A DNA stretch of 64,000 nucleotides from positions 124,001-188,000 of the forward strand of contig BBZN01000001.1 of assembly GCA_001304855.1 (NCBI GenBank). The letters run 5' to 3'. A program made the position numbers and the translations under genes. This stretch comes from Clostridia bacterium UC5.1-1D2. Its GTDB lineage: Bacteria; Bacillota; Clostridia; Lachnospirales; Lachnospiraceae. The notes beneath the pieces are model-generated. The model was not told the DNA's origin and did no database searches. It saw only the letters and a program-made list of their open reading frames with translations. Shown here piece after piece: positions 40,008 to 50,130 of the stretch (the first letter of the stretch is position 1; every line of letters begins with the position of its first letter).

Positions 40008-40043
40008 AGCGTGTCTGAAACTTCCTTTCCCGCACGCTCCACA
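40007..40043 (+). repeat. Intergenic repeat, partial copy (C2)
   Basis: GAGCGTGTCTGAAACTTCC opens the element at the proA stop codon, and it ends CGCACGCTCCAC. GAGCGTG (40007-40013) pairs with CACGCTC (40033-40039). It matches the left arm of the full copy at 33907, mainly at the two ends. Confidence 0.55.
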
Positions 40044-40086
40044 GTGTGTTTGAACGTCAGAATCATAGTAGAAAAGAGGAATTTAT

Positions 40087-40683
40087 ATGCCTATAGAGGA
40101 AAACCAGAAAGAACGCAGCCGTAAGCAGCAGGAGGAGGAACCCTTCAGCTGGAAGAAGGAGATTATCAGCTGGATTCAGATTATTGTGGCTGCGGTTGTT
40201 ATCGCCCTGGTCCTTAACAACTTCGTCATAGCCAACAGCCGGGTGCCTACCGGCTCTATGGAAAACACCATTATGTCCAAGAGCCGCGTCATTGGCTCAA
40301 GGCTGTCCTATATCAACAGCGATCCTCAGCGTGGGGACGTGGTTATCTTTCATTTTCCCGATGATCCCACAGGAAAGATTTATTATGTGAAGCGTGTGAT
40401 CGGACTGCCGGGGGAGACGGTGGATATTGTAGACGGAAAGGTGTACATCAATGGTTCCGACACGCCTCTGGATGAGCCCTATATTCTGGAGCCCATGGAA
40501 GAACCTATAATGGATGAGCCTTACGGACATTATACGGTGCCTGAAGGCTGCTATTTCATGATGGGAGACAACAGGAATAATTCCCAGGACGCCAGGTTCT
40601 GGAAGAACAAATACGTCGCCAAGGACAGGATAATTGCAAAGGTGCTTTTCAGCTATTATCCCAGGATTGGAAAGATAGAATAA
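40087..40683 (+). CDS. lepB: Signal peptidase I, copy 1
   Basis: 198 residues, intact. Membrane serine protease removing signal peptides from exported proteins. The ATG at 40087 follows AAGAGGAATTTAT. An N-terminal charged stretch and one membrane segment (IIVAAVVIALVLNNFVIA) precede the catalytic serine in PTGSMENT, the lysine in YYVKRVIGLPGE, and the GDNRNNSQDARFW box. A second signal peptidase lies at 50600. yaaA follows 14 bases downstream. Confidence 0.95.
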   Translation: MPIEENQKERSRKQQEEEPFSWKKEIISWIQIIVAAVVIALVLNNFVIANSRVPTGSMENTIMSKSRVIGSRLSYINSDPQRGDVVIFHFPDDPTGKIYYVKRVIGLPGETVDIVDGKVYINGSDTPLDEPYILEPMEEPIMDEPYGHYTVPEGCYFMMGDNRNNSQDARFWKNKYVAKDRIIAKVLFSYYPRIGKIE

Positions 40684-40697
40684 AGAAAGAGGTCAGG

Positions 40698-41468
40698 ATG
40701 AAGCTGATTATATCACCTGCCAAGAAGATGAATGTAAGGGAAGATGAGCTGGACTGGGCAAATCTTCCCTGTTTTCTTAAAAAGGCGGAGAAATTGAAAG
40801 AGTACATACAGGGGTTGAGCCGTGAGGAGGCCCGGCGTCTCTGGGCCTGCAATGAAAAAATAGCAGAGCTTAATTACACGCGTTTTCAGGGGATGGATCT
40901 CACCAGGCGCCTTACTCCGGCCCTTCTCTCTTATGAGGGAATCCAGTACCAGTATATGGCCCCCGGAGTCTTTGAACAGGGCCAGTGGGACTATGTCCAG
41001 GAACATCTTCGCATCTTGTCGGGCTTTTACGGGATTCTGCGCCCTCTGGACGGAATTGTGCCCTACCGCCTGGAGATGCAGGCAAAGGCAGCGTTTCCCT
41101 CAGGGGCCAAAAACCTGTATGAATATTGGGGCAGGGAAATTTATGAGGAGCTGGCCAGGGAGGACAAGGTGATTGTGAATCTGGCTTCCAAAGAATACAG
41201 CAGGGCGGTTGAGCCTTACCTTACTTCAAAGATAACCTGGATTACCTGTGTGTTCGGAACTGTGGAAACAGCTCAGGGCGCAAAGGGGAAGGAAGGCGGG
41301 AAAGTAAAAGTAAAAGCCACAGAGGCCAAGATGGCCCGGGGAGAGATGGTGCGGTTTCTGGCTGAGAACCAGGCGGAGGATATAAAAATAATAAAAGACT
41401 TTGACCGCCTGGGATACAGGTACAGTGAGGAACGCTCCAGTGATTGTGAATACATATTTATCAAATAA
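40698..41468 (+). CDS. yaaA: YaaA family protein (DUF328)
   Basis: 256 residues, intact. Begins MKLIISPAKKMN, the family signature; FQGMDLTRRLTPALLSYEGI, FYGILRPLDGIVPYRLEMQ and ENQAEDIKIIKDFDRLGYRY follow. In E. coli YaaA limits free iron and damage during peroxide stress. The ATG at 40698 follows AGAGGTCAGG. A terminator starts at the stop codon. Confidence 0.93.
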   Translation: MKLIISPAKKMNVREDELDWANLPCFLKKAEKLKEYIQGLSREEARRLWACNEKIAELNYTRFQGMDLTRRLTPALLSYEGIQYQYMAPGVFEQGQWDYVQEHLRILSGFYGILRPLDGIVPYRLEMQAKAAFPSGAKNLYEYWGREIYEELAREDKVIVNLASKEYSRAVEPYLTSKITWITCVFGTVETAQGAKGKEGGKVKVKATEAKMARGEMVRFLAENQAEDIKIIKDFDRLGYRYSEERSSDCEYIFIK

Positions 41469-41513
41469 AAAGATACCTTCTGCAGCTTTTAAAGAGGCAG
41501 AGGGTATCTTTTT
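41469..41513 (+). terminator. Terminator of yaaA
   Basis: AAAGATACCTTCTGC (41469-41483) pairs with GCAGAGGGTATCTTT (from 41497) with one G-T pair, then TT. Confidence 0.85.
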
Positions 41514-41562
41514 ATTCCTGAAGCAAAGGAGGCAGGGAAGCTTCCTTACCAGCAATTCCCAC

Positions 41563-41591
41563 TTGAACAAGAACGTATGTTCTTGTATATT
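41563..41591 (+). promoter_or_regulatory. SOS promoter with LexA box in the spacer
   Basis: TTGAAC at 41563-41568, a 17-base spacer, TATATT at 41586-41591. The spacer holds GAACGTATGTTC (41571-41582), a perfect match to the Gram-positive LexA site GAACRNRYGTTC, inside an 18-bp perfect palindrome CAAGAACGTATGTTCTTG (41568-41585). LexA bound here would block polymerase directly. Confidence 0.9.
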
Positions 41592-41611
41592 GAAAGCAGG
41601 AGGTGAATACA

Positions 41612-41881
41612 GTGCCCGCTTTAAATATACCCATACAGCTGGTCAGCGCATGCAGCACTCTGGGACAGATAACGCCCCTGTGGTTCCGGTACGAGAATGA
41701 GGAGCACCGGATTATCACGGTGAAAATCCAGCAGGTGGTTTCCTCAAAAGAGGAAACGCACTGCGGCATGGACTATATCAGCTACGTGTGCTGGGCGCAG
41801 GCGGAACAGCAGAGGCGGCTGATAGAACTGAGGTACAGGCTGTCTGCCCACAAGTGGTCATTTTTTCAGGCCTTGTCTTAA
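41612..41881 (+). CDS. Small SOS-controlled protein preceding DinB
   Basis: 89 residues, intact. GTG at 41612 lies 7 bases after AGGAGG; an in-frame GTG at 41603 is too close to that RBS. Sequence: MPALNIPIQLVSACSTLGQI, then ITPLWFRYENEEHRIITVKI and a C-terminal YRLSAHKWSFFQALS. No named family recognised. It is the first gene after a LexA-controlled promoter and 87 bases before a Y-family polymerase, like the YolD-type proteins that precede such polymerases in Bacillus, though I see no sequence match to YolD. Confidence 0.75.
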   Translation: MPALNIPIQLVSACSTLGQITPLWFRYENEEHRIITVKIQQVVSSKEETHCGMDYISYVCWAQAEQQRRLIELRYRLSAHKWSFFQALS

Positions 41882-41950
41882 GGCGTGTGTGAAACTTGAG
41901 CCTGCCGGCTGCGCGTCCCACAATTCTAAACAGGGGCCTTGATGGCCCCT
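41881..41950 (+). repeat. Intergenic repeat, partial copy (C3), plus hairpin
   Basis: GGCGTGTGTGAAACTTGAG to GCGCGTCCCAC (41882-41921) resembles the left arm of the copy at 33907. It is followed by a 7-bp hairpin, AGGGGCC (41932-41938) / GGCCCCT (41944-41950), directly before the dinB RBS. Confidence 0.5.
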
Positions 41951-41968
41951 TAAAGCAGGAGGAAGATT

Positions 41969-43183
41969 ATGTCAAATCAGATATGGTATCATGTGGATGT
42001 AAACGCTGCATTCCTGAGCTGGACCGCCGCCCGGGAAGTCCATATAAAGGGAAGCGGAGTGGATCTGCGCCGGATGGCGGCAGTGATCGGCGGCAGCGAG
42101 AAGGACCGCCACGGCATTGTGCTGGCCAAGTCCGACCGGGCCAAAGCCTTTGGAATAAAGACGGGAGAGTCTCTGGTGGAAGCCAGAAATAAATGCCCCG
42201 GCCTCATCATCGTTCCTCCGGATTATGAATTATATGTAAGCTGCTCCAGAGGGCTTATCCGTCTGCTGGAAACCTACTGTCCCTATGTGCACCAGTACAG
42301 CATAGACGAGGCCTTCTGCTGTATGTCAGGCACAGAGACGCTTTTTGGGAGCCCTGTGGTGTTTGCCCGGCAGCTTAAAGATGAGATACGCGAAACTCTG
42401 GGATTTACCGTAAATATCGGAGTGTCGGATCAGAAGCTCCTGGCAAAAATGGCCTCCGGGTTTGAGAAGCCGGACAAGGTTCACACTCTGTTCCGGGAGG
42501 AAATTCAAAAGAAGCTGTGGCCTCTGCCTGTGAACCGGCTTTTCTGGGTAGGCAGAGCCGCAGCGGGAAAGCTGAGAAACCTGGGGATCCGCACCATCGG
42601 CCAGCTGGCCAATGCTGATTTGGAGCTTCTCAAGGTACATTTAAAAAAGCATGGGGAATATATATGGCACTATGCCAACGGACGGGACCCCTCCCCTTTC
42701 TTACGGCAGCTTCCGGAGAACAAAGGCTATGGCAATTCTATGACGGTCCCCTTTGACGTGAGGGACGCCCACAGGGCCAGGCAGGTGATCCTTTCCCTTA
42801 CGGAGACTGTCTGCGCCAGGCTGAGGGCCGACCACATGAAGGCCTCCTGTGTCAGTATCTCCATTACAGACAGGGAGTTTGGCCGCAGCTCCGCACAGAA
42901 GACGCTGTACTCGGAGACGGACGCGACGCTGGAAATCTATCACCAGGCCTGCAGCGTATTTGAGTCCCTCTGGGACGGCAGCCCCATACGCCAGCTGGGA
43001 GTGCACACCGGCCGCGTTGTCAGCCATGCCCCATACCAGTACAATCTGTTGGGCACAGACTGCAATGAGAAATTCACAAAGCTGGACGCCGCGGCGGACG
43101 CCATCCGAAAAAATACGGGGAGGACGCCTGATGCGGGCGTCATTTTTAAAGAATCCCCTTCCTCATATGGCAGGAGGAATTGA
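41969..43183 (+). CDS. dinB: Y-family DNA polymerase (DinB/Pol IV-like)
   Basis: 404 residues, intact. Translesion polymerase. The ATG at 41969 follows AGGAGGAAGATT. The first catalytic Asp is D10 in HVDVNAAF; the motif's second Asp is Asn here (N12), and the steric-gate Phe is F15. YSIDEAF holds the other catalytic Asp-Glu. The palm, helix-hairpin-helix region (LRNLGIRTIGQLANADLELL) and little finger are present. It ends without an obvious beta-clamp motif that I can name. Part of the LexA-controlled unit starting at 41563. Confidence 0.92.
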   Translation: MSNQIWYHVDVNAAFLSWTAAREVHIKGSGVDLRRMAAVIGGSEKDRHGIVLAKSDRAKAFGIKTGESLVEARNKCPGLIIVPPDYELYVSCSRGLIRLLETYCPYVHQYSIDEAFCCMSGTETLFGSPVVFARQLKDEIRETLGFTVNIGVSDQKLLAKMASGFEKPDKVHTLFREEIQKKLWPLPVNRLFWVGRAAAGKLRNLGIRTIGQLANADLELLKVHLKKHGEYIWHYANGRDPSPFLRQLPENKGYGNSMTVPFDVRDAHRARQVILSLTETVCARLRADHMKASCVSISITDREFGRSSAQKTLYSETDATLEIYHQACSVFESLWDGSPIRQLGVHTGRVVSHAPYQYNLLGTDCNEKFTKLDAAADAIRKNTGRTPDAGVIFKESPSSYGRRN

Positions 43184-43234
43184 CAAGGCCAAGCGGACCG
43201 GCATGACAAAAGCTGCCGGGGGGAGCGGATTTCC

Positions 43235-43263
43235 TTTGCAATAAAATCCATTTGTGATATAAT
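43235..43263 (+). promoter_or_regulatory. Promoter of miaB
   Basis: TTTGCA at 43235-43240, a 17-base spacer, TATAAT at 43258-43263. Confidence 0.65.
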
Positions 43264-43305
43264 ACATGAGGTAAATTGGAAAATCTATATTTAAGGGAGA
43301 ATCAC

Positions 43306-44806
43306 GTGGATCAGTTACTTATATCATATGAGGAAGCACAGAAAAAAGCGCCCATGGAGGAACCGGCCAGGCAGCTCTTTTTCATGGAGCGGTGCCGAGA
43401 ACTGCTGGAGGCGTTAAAGGAGGCGTGGGGGCGGAAGTCCGTGACCTTCCATATTGAGACATTCGGGTGCCAGATGAATGCCAGGGACTCCGAGAAGCTT
43501 GTGGGCATTCTGGAGCAGATAGGATACCAGGAGGCGGACTCTGAGGAGGCGGATTTTGTCCTCTATAACACCTGTACGGTCCGGGAAAATGCAAACCTCC
43601 GGGTGTACGGCCGCCTGGGCCAGCTGGGAGCTTGTAAAAAGAAGCATCCAGAGATGATGATTGCCCTCTGCGGCTGTATGATGCAGGAGAAAGAGGTGGT
43701 GGACAAGATTAAAAAGAGCTACCGTCAGGTAGATCTTATATTCGGGACCCACAATATATTCAAATTGGCGGAATTGGTTTATGCCTGTCTGGAGGAGCGA
43801 AAGAGGGAAGCGGAGGCCAGAGAGGGGGAAGGGCGCTTCAAGCGCCATATGGTTATCGACGTGTGGGAGGATACCAGCCAGATTGTGGAGGATTTGCCTG
43901 TGGAGCGCAAATATCCTTTTAAGTCAGGAGTCAATATCATGTTCGGCTGCAACAATTTCTGCAGTTACTGTATCGTGCCTTATGTGAGGGGAAGGGAGCG
44001 CTCCAGAAAACCGGAGGAGATTCTGAAGGAGATAAGAACCCTGGCTGCAGACGGCGTGGTGGAGATTATGCTGCTGGGCCAGAATGTGAACTCCTATGGA
44101 AAGAACCTGGATACTCCCATGACCTTTGCCGGGCTTCTGAAGGAGGTGGAGAAGATAGAGGGCATCCGGCGGATCCGTTTTATGACCTCCCATCCCAAGG
44201 ATCTGTCCCCGGAGCTTATTGACGTGATGGCAGGGTCAAAGAAAATCTGCCGCCATCTTCATCTTCCCCTTCAGTCGGGAAGCACCGGGATTTTAAGGGC
44301 CATGAACCGGCATTACACAAAGGAACAGTTTTTGGAGCTGGCAGAACGGATCAAGGCGGCTGTGGCCGGGAATCTCTCTCACCACAGACATTATTGTAGG
44401 CTTTCCGGGAGAGACGGAGGCAGATTTTGAGGAGACTATGGATGTAGTGCGCAAGGCAGGCTTTGACAGTGCATTTACCTTTATCTACTCCAAGCGCACC
44501 GGAACCCCGGCTGCCGCTATGGAGAACCAGATTCCTGAGGATGTGGTGAAGAACCGGTTTGACCGTCTGTTAAAGGAGGTTCAGGATATATCTGCGAAGC
44601 TCTGCAGCCGGGATGTCCACACGGTTCAGGAGGCGCTGGTGGAGGAGGTTAACGGCCACTCCCCGGGGCTTATGACGGGCCGCCTCTCCAACAACACCAT
44701 TGTACATTTTCCAGGAGATCCCTCCATGATAGGAAAGCTGGTGCAGGTCTATCTGGAAGAAAGCAGGGGCTTTTATTACATGGGAAAGATTGCAGGCACA
44801 GCCTGA
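43306..44806 (+). CDS. miaB: tRNA methylthiotransferase MiaB (one frameshift site)
   Basis: About 500 residues once repaired. Radical SAM enzyme adding 2-methylthio to i6A37 of tRNA. GTG at 43306 follows AAGGGA; an in-frame TTG at 43276 lacks an RBS. UPF0004 domain with three cluster cysteines ([29 protein letters not shown]), radical [11 protein letters not shown], then a C-terminal TRAM domain ending [18 protein letters not shown]. Two bases are missing at about 44369 (restores [16 protein letters not shown]). mutS starts 34 bases downstream, the usual clostridial order. Confidence 0.96.
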
Positions 44807-44840
44807 ATACGAGAGATACAAGAGAAGAGAGGTTAAAATT

Positions 44841-47511
44841 TTGGCAAAGATACAGCAGCTGTCTCCTATGATGCAGCATTATATGGAAACCAAAAAGGAG
44901 TACCCGGACTGTATATTGTTTTACCGTCTGGGAGATTTCTATGAGATGTTTTTGATGATGCGCTCACTGCCTCCAAGGCGCTGGATATCACCCTGACGGG
45001 GCGGGACTGCGGCCTTGATGAGCGGGCGCCCATGTGCGGAGTGCCCTACCATGCCCTGGACGCCTACCTGTATAAGCTGGTTCAACAGGGATATAAGGTG
45101 GCCATTGCAGAGCAGATGGAGGATCCGAGTCTGGCCAAGGGCCTTGTTAAGCGGGAGGTTATCCGTGTGGTAACTCCCGGGACCATCACCAGCGCCCAGG
45201 CTCTGGATGAAACCAAGAATAACTATCTTATGGGGATTGTCTATACGGACGGAATTTATGGTATTTCCACAGCCGATATCAGCACAGGGGATTTTATGGT
45301 CACAGAGGTGGACTCGGATCGGGAGCTTTTTGATGAGATCAACAAATTTTCCCCCTCGGAGATTATATGCAACAATGCATTCTATATGTCCGGCGTGGAT
45401 ACGGAGGATTTGAAAAACCGCTATCACGTGGTGGTGTCCGCTCTGGACAGCCGCTTTTTCGGAGATGAGTCCTGCCGGAAGGCGCTGAGGGAGCATTTTC
45501 GTGTGGGAACTTTAAGCGGACTGGGATTAGATGATTACGGAACGGGAATCATAGCGGCAGGGGCTGTGATGCAGTATATCTATGAAACGCAGAAGAGTAC
45601 GCTGGAGCATATTACCACCATCACTCCCTATTCCACCGGTCAGTTTATGGTCATCGACACCTCTACCCGGAGGAATCTGGAATTGGTGGAGACGATGCGG
45701 GAGAAGCAAAAGCGGGGAACCCTGCTGTGGGTGCTGGATAAGACCAAAACAGCCATGGGGGCAAGGCTTCTGCGGACCTATATTGAGCAGCCGCTGATTC
45801 ACAGGGATGAGATTATCAAACGCCAGTCGGCAGTGGAAGAACTGAATATGAACTATATTTCCAGGGAGGAGATCTGCGAGTATCTGAATCCCATCTACGA
45901 TATGGAGCGCCTTATAGGCGCATCAGTTATAAGACGGCCAATCCAAGAGATCTCATTGCATTTAAGAATTCCCTGGAAATGCTTCCTCATATCAAGCGGA
46001 TACTGGGCGAATTCGGAAGCCCTCTTTTGAAGGAGATGGAAGATGAGATGGATCCCCTGGAGGATCTGTACCGGCTCATTGACCAGTCCATAATTGAGGA
46101 CCCGCCCATTGTGGTGCGGGAGGGGGGCATCATTAAGGACGGTTACAATGAGGAGGCGGACCGCCTGCGCCATGCAGGGACCGAGGGCAAGACCTGGCTG
46201 GGGGAACTGGAGTCCGGGGAAAAGGAAAAAACGGGAATCAAGAGCCTTAAGATAAAGTTCAACAAGGTGTTCGGCTATTACTTTGAAGTGACCAATTCTT
46301 TTAAAAACCAGGTGCCGGATTACTTTATCCGCAAGCAGACTCTCACCAATGCAGAGCGGTATACCACCGACCAGCTGAAAGAGCTGGAGGACATCATCAT
46401 GGGGGCCGAGGATAAATTAGTATCCCTGGAATATGAGCTGTTCTGCCAGGTGAGGGACAAAATTGCGGCGGAAGTGCTGCGGATTCAGAGGACAGCAAAG
46501 GCGGTGGCAGGGGTGGATGTATTCTGCTCCCTGTCGGCAGTTGCAACCCGCCGCAATTACGTAAAGCCCCAGATCAACGAAAGGGGCGTTATTCAGATCA
46601 AGAACGGCCGCCATCCCGTGGTGGAACAGATGATGAGGGACGACCTGTTTGTGGCCAACGATACGTTTCTGGACAGCGGAAAGAACCGCCTGTCTGTTAT
46701 TACCGGCCCCAATATGGCGGGTAAATCCACCTACATGCGCCAGGTGGCCCTTATTGTCCTCATGGCCCAGCTGGGCAGCTTTGTGCCCGCCCAGGAGGCG
46801 GATATCGGCATCTGTGACCGGATTTTCACCAGAGTGGGGGCCTCCGACGACCTGGCCAGCGGCCAGAGCACCTTTATGGTGGAGATGACGGAGGTGGCAA
46901 ATATCCTGAGAAACGCCACGAGGAACAGCCTTTTGGTGCTGGACGAGATCGGGAGAGGCACGAGCACCTTCGACGGCCTGTCCATCGCCTGGTCTGTGAT
47001 CGAACATATAAGCAACACAAAGCTTTTGGGGGCAAAGACCCTCTTTGCCACCCACTACCATGAGCTTACAGAGCTGGAGGGCACCATCCCGGGAGTGAAA
47101 AACTACTGCATTGCAGTGAAGGAGCAGGGAGATGATATCGTGTTCCTGCGAAAGATAATACGGGGCGGGGCGGATAAGAGCTACGGCATTCAGGTGGCCA
47201 AGCTGGCGGGAGTGCCGGAGACGGTTATTGCCAGGGCCAGGGAGATAGCCCAGGAGCTGAGCAATGCGGATATCACTGCCAGGGCCAGGGAGATAGCCCA
47301 GGTCAGCACTGCCGCCGTCCAGCACAAGGCGGTGCCTAAGCCGGACGAGGTGGATATGCAGCAGCTAACCTTCTTCGATACGGTAAAGGATGACGACATC
47401 ATCCGGGAGCTGGATGAGCTGGAGCTGTCCACTATGACGCCTATTGACGCTATCAATACTCTGTACCGGCTTCAGACAAAGCTTAAGAACCGGTGGAAGG
47501 AGAACCAGTAA
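44841..47511 (+). CDS. mutS: DNA mismatch repair protein MutS (two frameshifts)
   Basis: About 890 residues once repaired. Recognises mismatches. TTG at 44841 follows AAGAGAGG. The mismatch-reading motif FYEMF is near the N-terminus, followed by [20 protein letters not shown]. ATPase: Walker [40 protein letters not shown] and [11 protein letters not shown]. One T is missing at about 44953 and one C at about 45920. The C-terminal region contains an exact 26-base in-frame repeat (47229 and 47277). mutL, the usual follower, is absent; trmD follows. Confidence 0.96.
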
Positions 47512-47514
47512 TCG

Positions 47515-48454
47515 ATGAATTTTCATATATTGACGCTGTTTCCGGATATGGTCCTGGGAGGACTGGGAACCAGCATAACGGGAAGGGCCATGGAAAAGGG
47601 AACCATCTCTGTAAACGCCATCGATATCCGCGATTATTCCACAGACAAGCACAGACATGTGGACGACGCGCCCTATGGGGGCGGAGCAGGGATGGTGATG
47701 GAACCAGGACCGTGTGCGCGGCCTATGAGGCCTTGTGCGGGAAGCTGGGGAAAAAGCCTAGGGTTATCTATATGACGCCTCAGGGAAAAGTCTTTAACCA
47801 GTCTATGGCTGAGGAGCTTGCAAAGGAGGAGGAATTGGTGTTCCTCTGCGGCCACTATGAGGGCATTGACGAGCGCGCCCTGGAACTCATAGCCACGGAC
47901 TGCCTGTCGGTTGGGGATTACGTACTGACAGGGGGGAGCTTCCGGCCATGGTGATGATCGACTGCATTTCCCGGCTGGTGCCGGGGGTGCTGAACAATGA
48001 CGTATCGGCAGAGGAGGAGTCCTTCCACGATAATCTTCTGGAATACCCCCAGTATACAAGACCGGAGGTGTTCAGGGGAATCCCTGTGCCGGAGGTGCTT
48101 TTAAGCGGACACCATAAGAAGATAGAGGAGTGGCGCAGGCGGCAGTCCATAAAGCGCACCCTGGAACGCAGGCCGGATCTGCTGGAGGACGCCAGACTTA
48201 CGTTAAAGGAAGCGGAGTATCTGGAATCCCTGCAGGGGGGAGATACGGCTTTAAAGGAGCTGGAGACGGAGGTGGACCGGTATGTAGGGGCGCTGGATGC
48301 GGGGGCTGCGGCTCCCAGGATCAAGGGGAAGGCTATGGCTATGGTTAAGAAGCTTTTGGCTGCCAAGGAGTGCACAGTAAAAGATATTAAAAGTTTTTAC
48401 AGGGTGTCTATGCTGCGGGTGAAACTTTTGAAAAACAGCGGCGGGGAGCAGTGA
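47515..48454 (+). CDS. trmD: tRNA (guanine-N1)-methyltransferase TrmD with C-terminal extension (two frameshifts)
   Basis: About 313 residues once repaired. Methylates G37 of tRNA using SAM bound in a trefoil knot. The ATG at 47515 lies 3 bases after the mutS stop, with AAGGAG inside mut[37 protein letters not shown] and the knot-forming [17 protein letters not shown] are conserved. Bases are missing at about 47711 and 47938. The usual protein ends soon after RRPDLLE; here about 80 further residues follow ([20 protein letters not shown] to [12 protein letters not shown]), an extension of unknown role. Confidence 0.93.
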
Positions 48455-48577
48455 TTTTTACAGCCCGCGGGATTGAGGCGGAACAGGGCACAGTGGCCCC
48501 GCCAGGAAAATGAAACCGGAGAAATGAGATAAAACACCCCAAAAATGGCATAAAATTCCATACATGGCGGGTTCTCG

Positions 48578-48606
48578 TTGACATGGCGGGGATTATAGTG
48601 TAAAAT
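48578..48606 (+). promoter_or_regulatory. Promoter of the second CNNM/CorC gene
   Basis: TTGACA at 48578-48583, a 17-base spacer, TAAAAT at 48601-48606. The 212-base gap after trmD holds nothing else that I recognise. Confidence 0.7.
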
Positions 48607-48666
48607 CTCATGAAACTGTGCAGAAAAAGCAGAGTGAAATACATTTAAGAAACAGGAGTGATAATT

Positions 48667-49967
48667 TTGGATCTATCTGGTGACACGATCGCCATACGTT
48701 TAGTTGTTATTCTGATTTTATTAGGGCTTTCCGCGTTTTTTTCATCTTCGGAGACGGCCCTGACTACCGTGAACAAAATCCGCATACGGAATCTGGCGGA
48801 ATCCGGCAGCAAATCGGCTGAGTGGGTGCTGAAGCTTTCCGCCAATCAGGGAAGAATGCTCAGCGCTATCCTGATCGGCAATAATGTGGTGAACCTGTCC
48901 GCCTCCTCCATGCTGACGGTCCTGGCCACAGAGGTATTCGGAAGCCGATCTGCCGGAGCGGCCACAGGCATACTGACGCTGCTGATTCTCATATTCGGAG
49001 AGATAACGCCCAAGACGGTGGCTACTCTGGAGTCAGAGAAGAATGCCCTCCGTTTTGCCCATATTATCTATATTATTATGGTGGCGCTGACCCCGGTTAT
49101 CTATATGGTGAACCGCATGTCCTGGGGGGTTTTGAAAATTTTAAATGTGGACCCAAACAAGCCGGGGGACGACATGACGGAGGATGAGCTGCGCACTATT
49201 GTGGAGGTGGGCCATGAAAAGGGCGTCATCGAATCCGAAGAAAAGCAGATGATTAACAACGTGTTCGATTTGGGCGATTCTGTGGCCAAGGATATAATGA
49301 TACCCAGAATTGACATGATTTTTATAAACATAGAGGCCGGCTTTGAGGAGATTCTGGAGGTGTTCCGCAGAGAGCGGTACACGCGGCTTCCCGTCTATGA
49401 GGACACTACGGACAATGTAGTGGGAATTATCAACATCAAGGATATGCTTCTAATTGAGGACAGGCAGGGCTTTTCCATCCGCGATCACCTTCGCCAGCCC
49501 CTTTACACCTTTGAGTCCAAAAAATTATCGGAATTGATGGTGGATATGCGCAAAACCTCCAATAACATTGTGATTGTTCTTGACGAGTACGGCGCCACTG
49601 CGGGCCTTATTACCCTGGAGGACATTCTGGAGGAGATTGTGGGGGACATCCGGGACGAGTACGATGAGGACGAGGAGGATGAACTTGTCCGGGTGCAGGA
49701 GGGAGAGTACCTGGTGGAGGGCTCTATGAAGCTGGACGATTTAAATGACAGCCTGGGCCTGAAGCTTACCTCCGAGGACTATGATTCTGTAGGAGGCTGG
49801 TGATTGATAAGCTGGATCACCTGCCTGCCCAGGGAGAAGAAGTGGAGTGCGACGGCATCCGCCTGGTAGTGGAGCATGTGGAAAAGAACCGCATTGACAA
49901 GATACGGCTCTATCTTCCGGCAGAACAGGACAGGGAGGAAAAATCCTCCCAGGGGCGGGATACGTAA
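48667..49967 (+). CDS. CNNM/CorC-type transporter with CBS domains, copy 2 (one frameshift)
   Basis: About 433 residues once repaired. TTG at 48667 lies 9 bases after AGGAG; an in-frame GTG at 48658 is too close. CNNM membrane domain (LILLGLSAFFSSSETALTTV, IFGEITPKTVATLESEK), tandem CBS domains (MIPRIDMIFINIEAG; NIVIVLDEYGATAGLITLED) and a CorC_HlyC domain (LVIDKLDHLPAQGEEVECDG). One base is missing at about 49797. Closer to the canonical CNNM sequence than copy 1 at 22274. Likely divalent metal transport or its regulation. Confidence 0.92.
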
Positions 49968-49994
49968 CCGTTCAGAGAAAAACGGATAAAGTGC

Positions 49995-50023
49995 TTGCAA
50001 CCATGGACAATTTATGATAGAAT
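49995..50023 (+). promoter_or_regulatory. Promoter of rplS
   Basis: TTGCAA at 49995-50000, a 17-base spacer, TAGAAT at 50018-50023. It gives a leader of about 100 bases before the start codon, where a ribosomal-protein leader could sit; I do not recognise a known fold. Confidence 0.65.
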
Positions 50024-50130
50024 TAGACGTTGTGACAAGAAATAGATGGTCCTCTGTTACTGACATGCAGTGAATCTGATTGATTGCAAAGGGTATTAAG
50101 AACATCCAATAGATGAAGGAGGTTCACACG

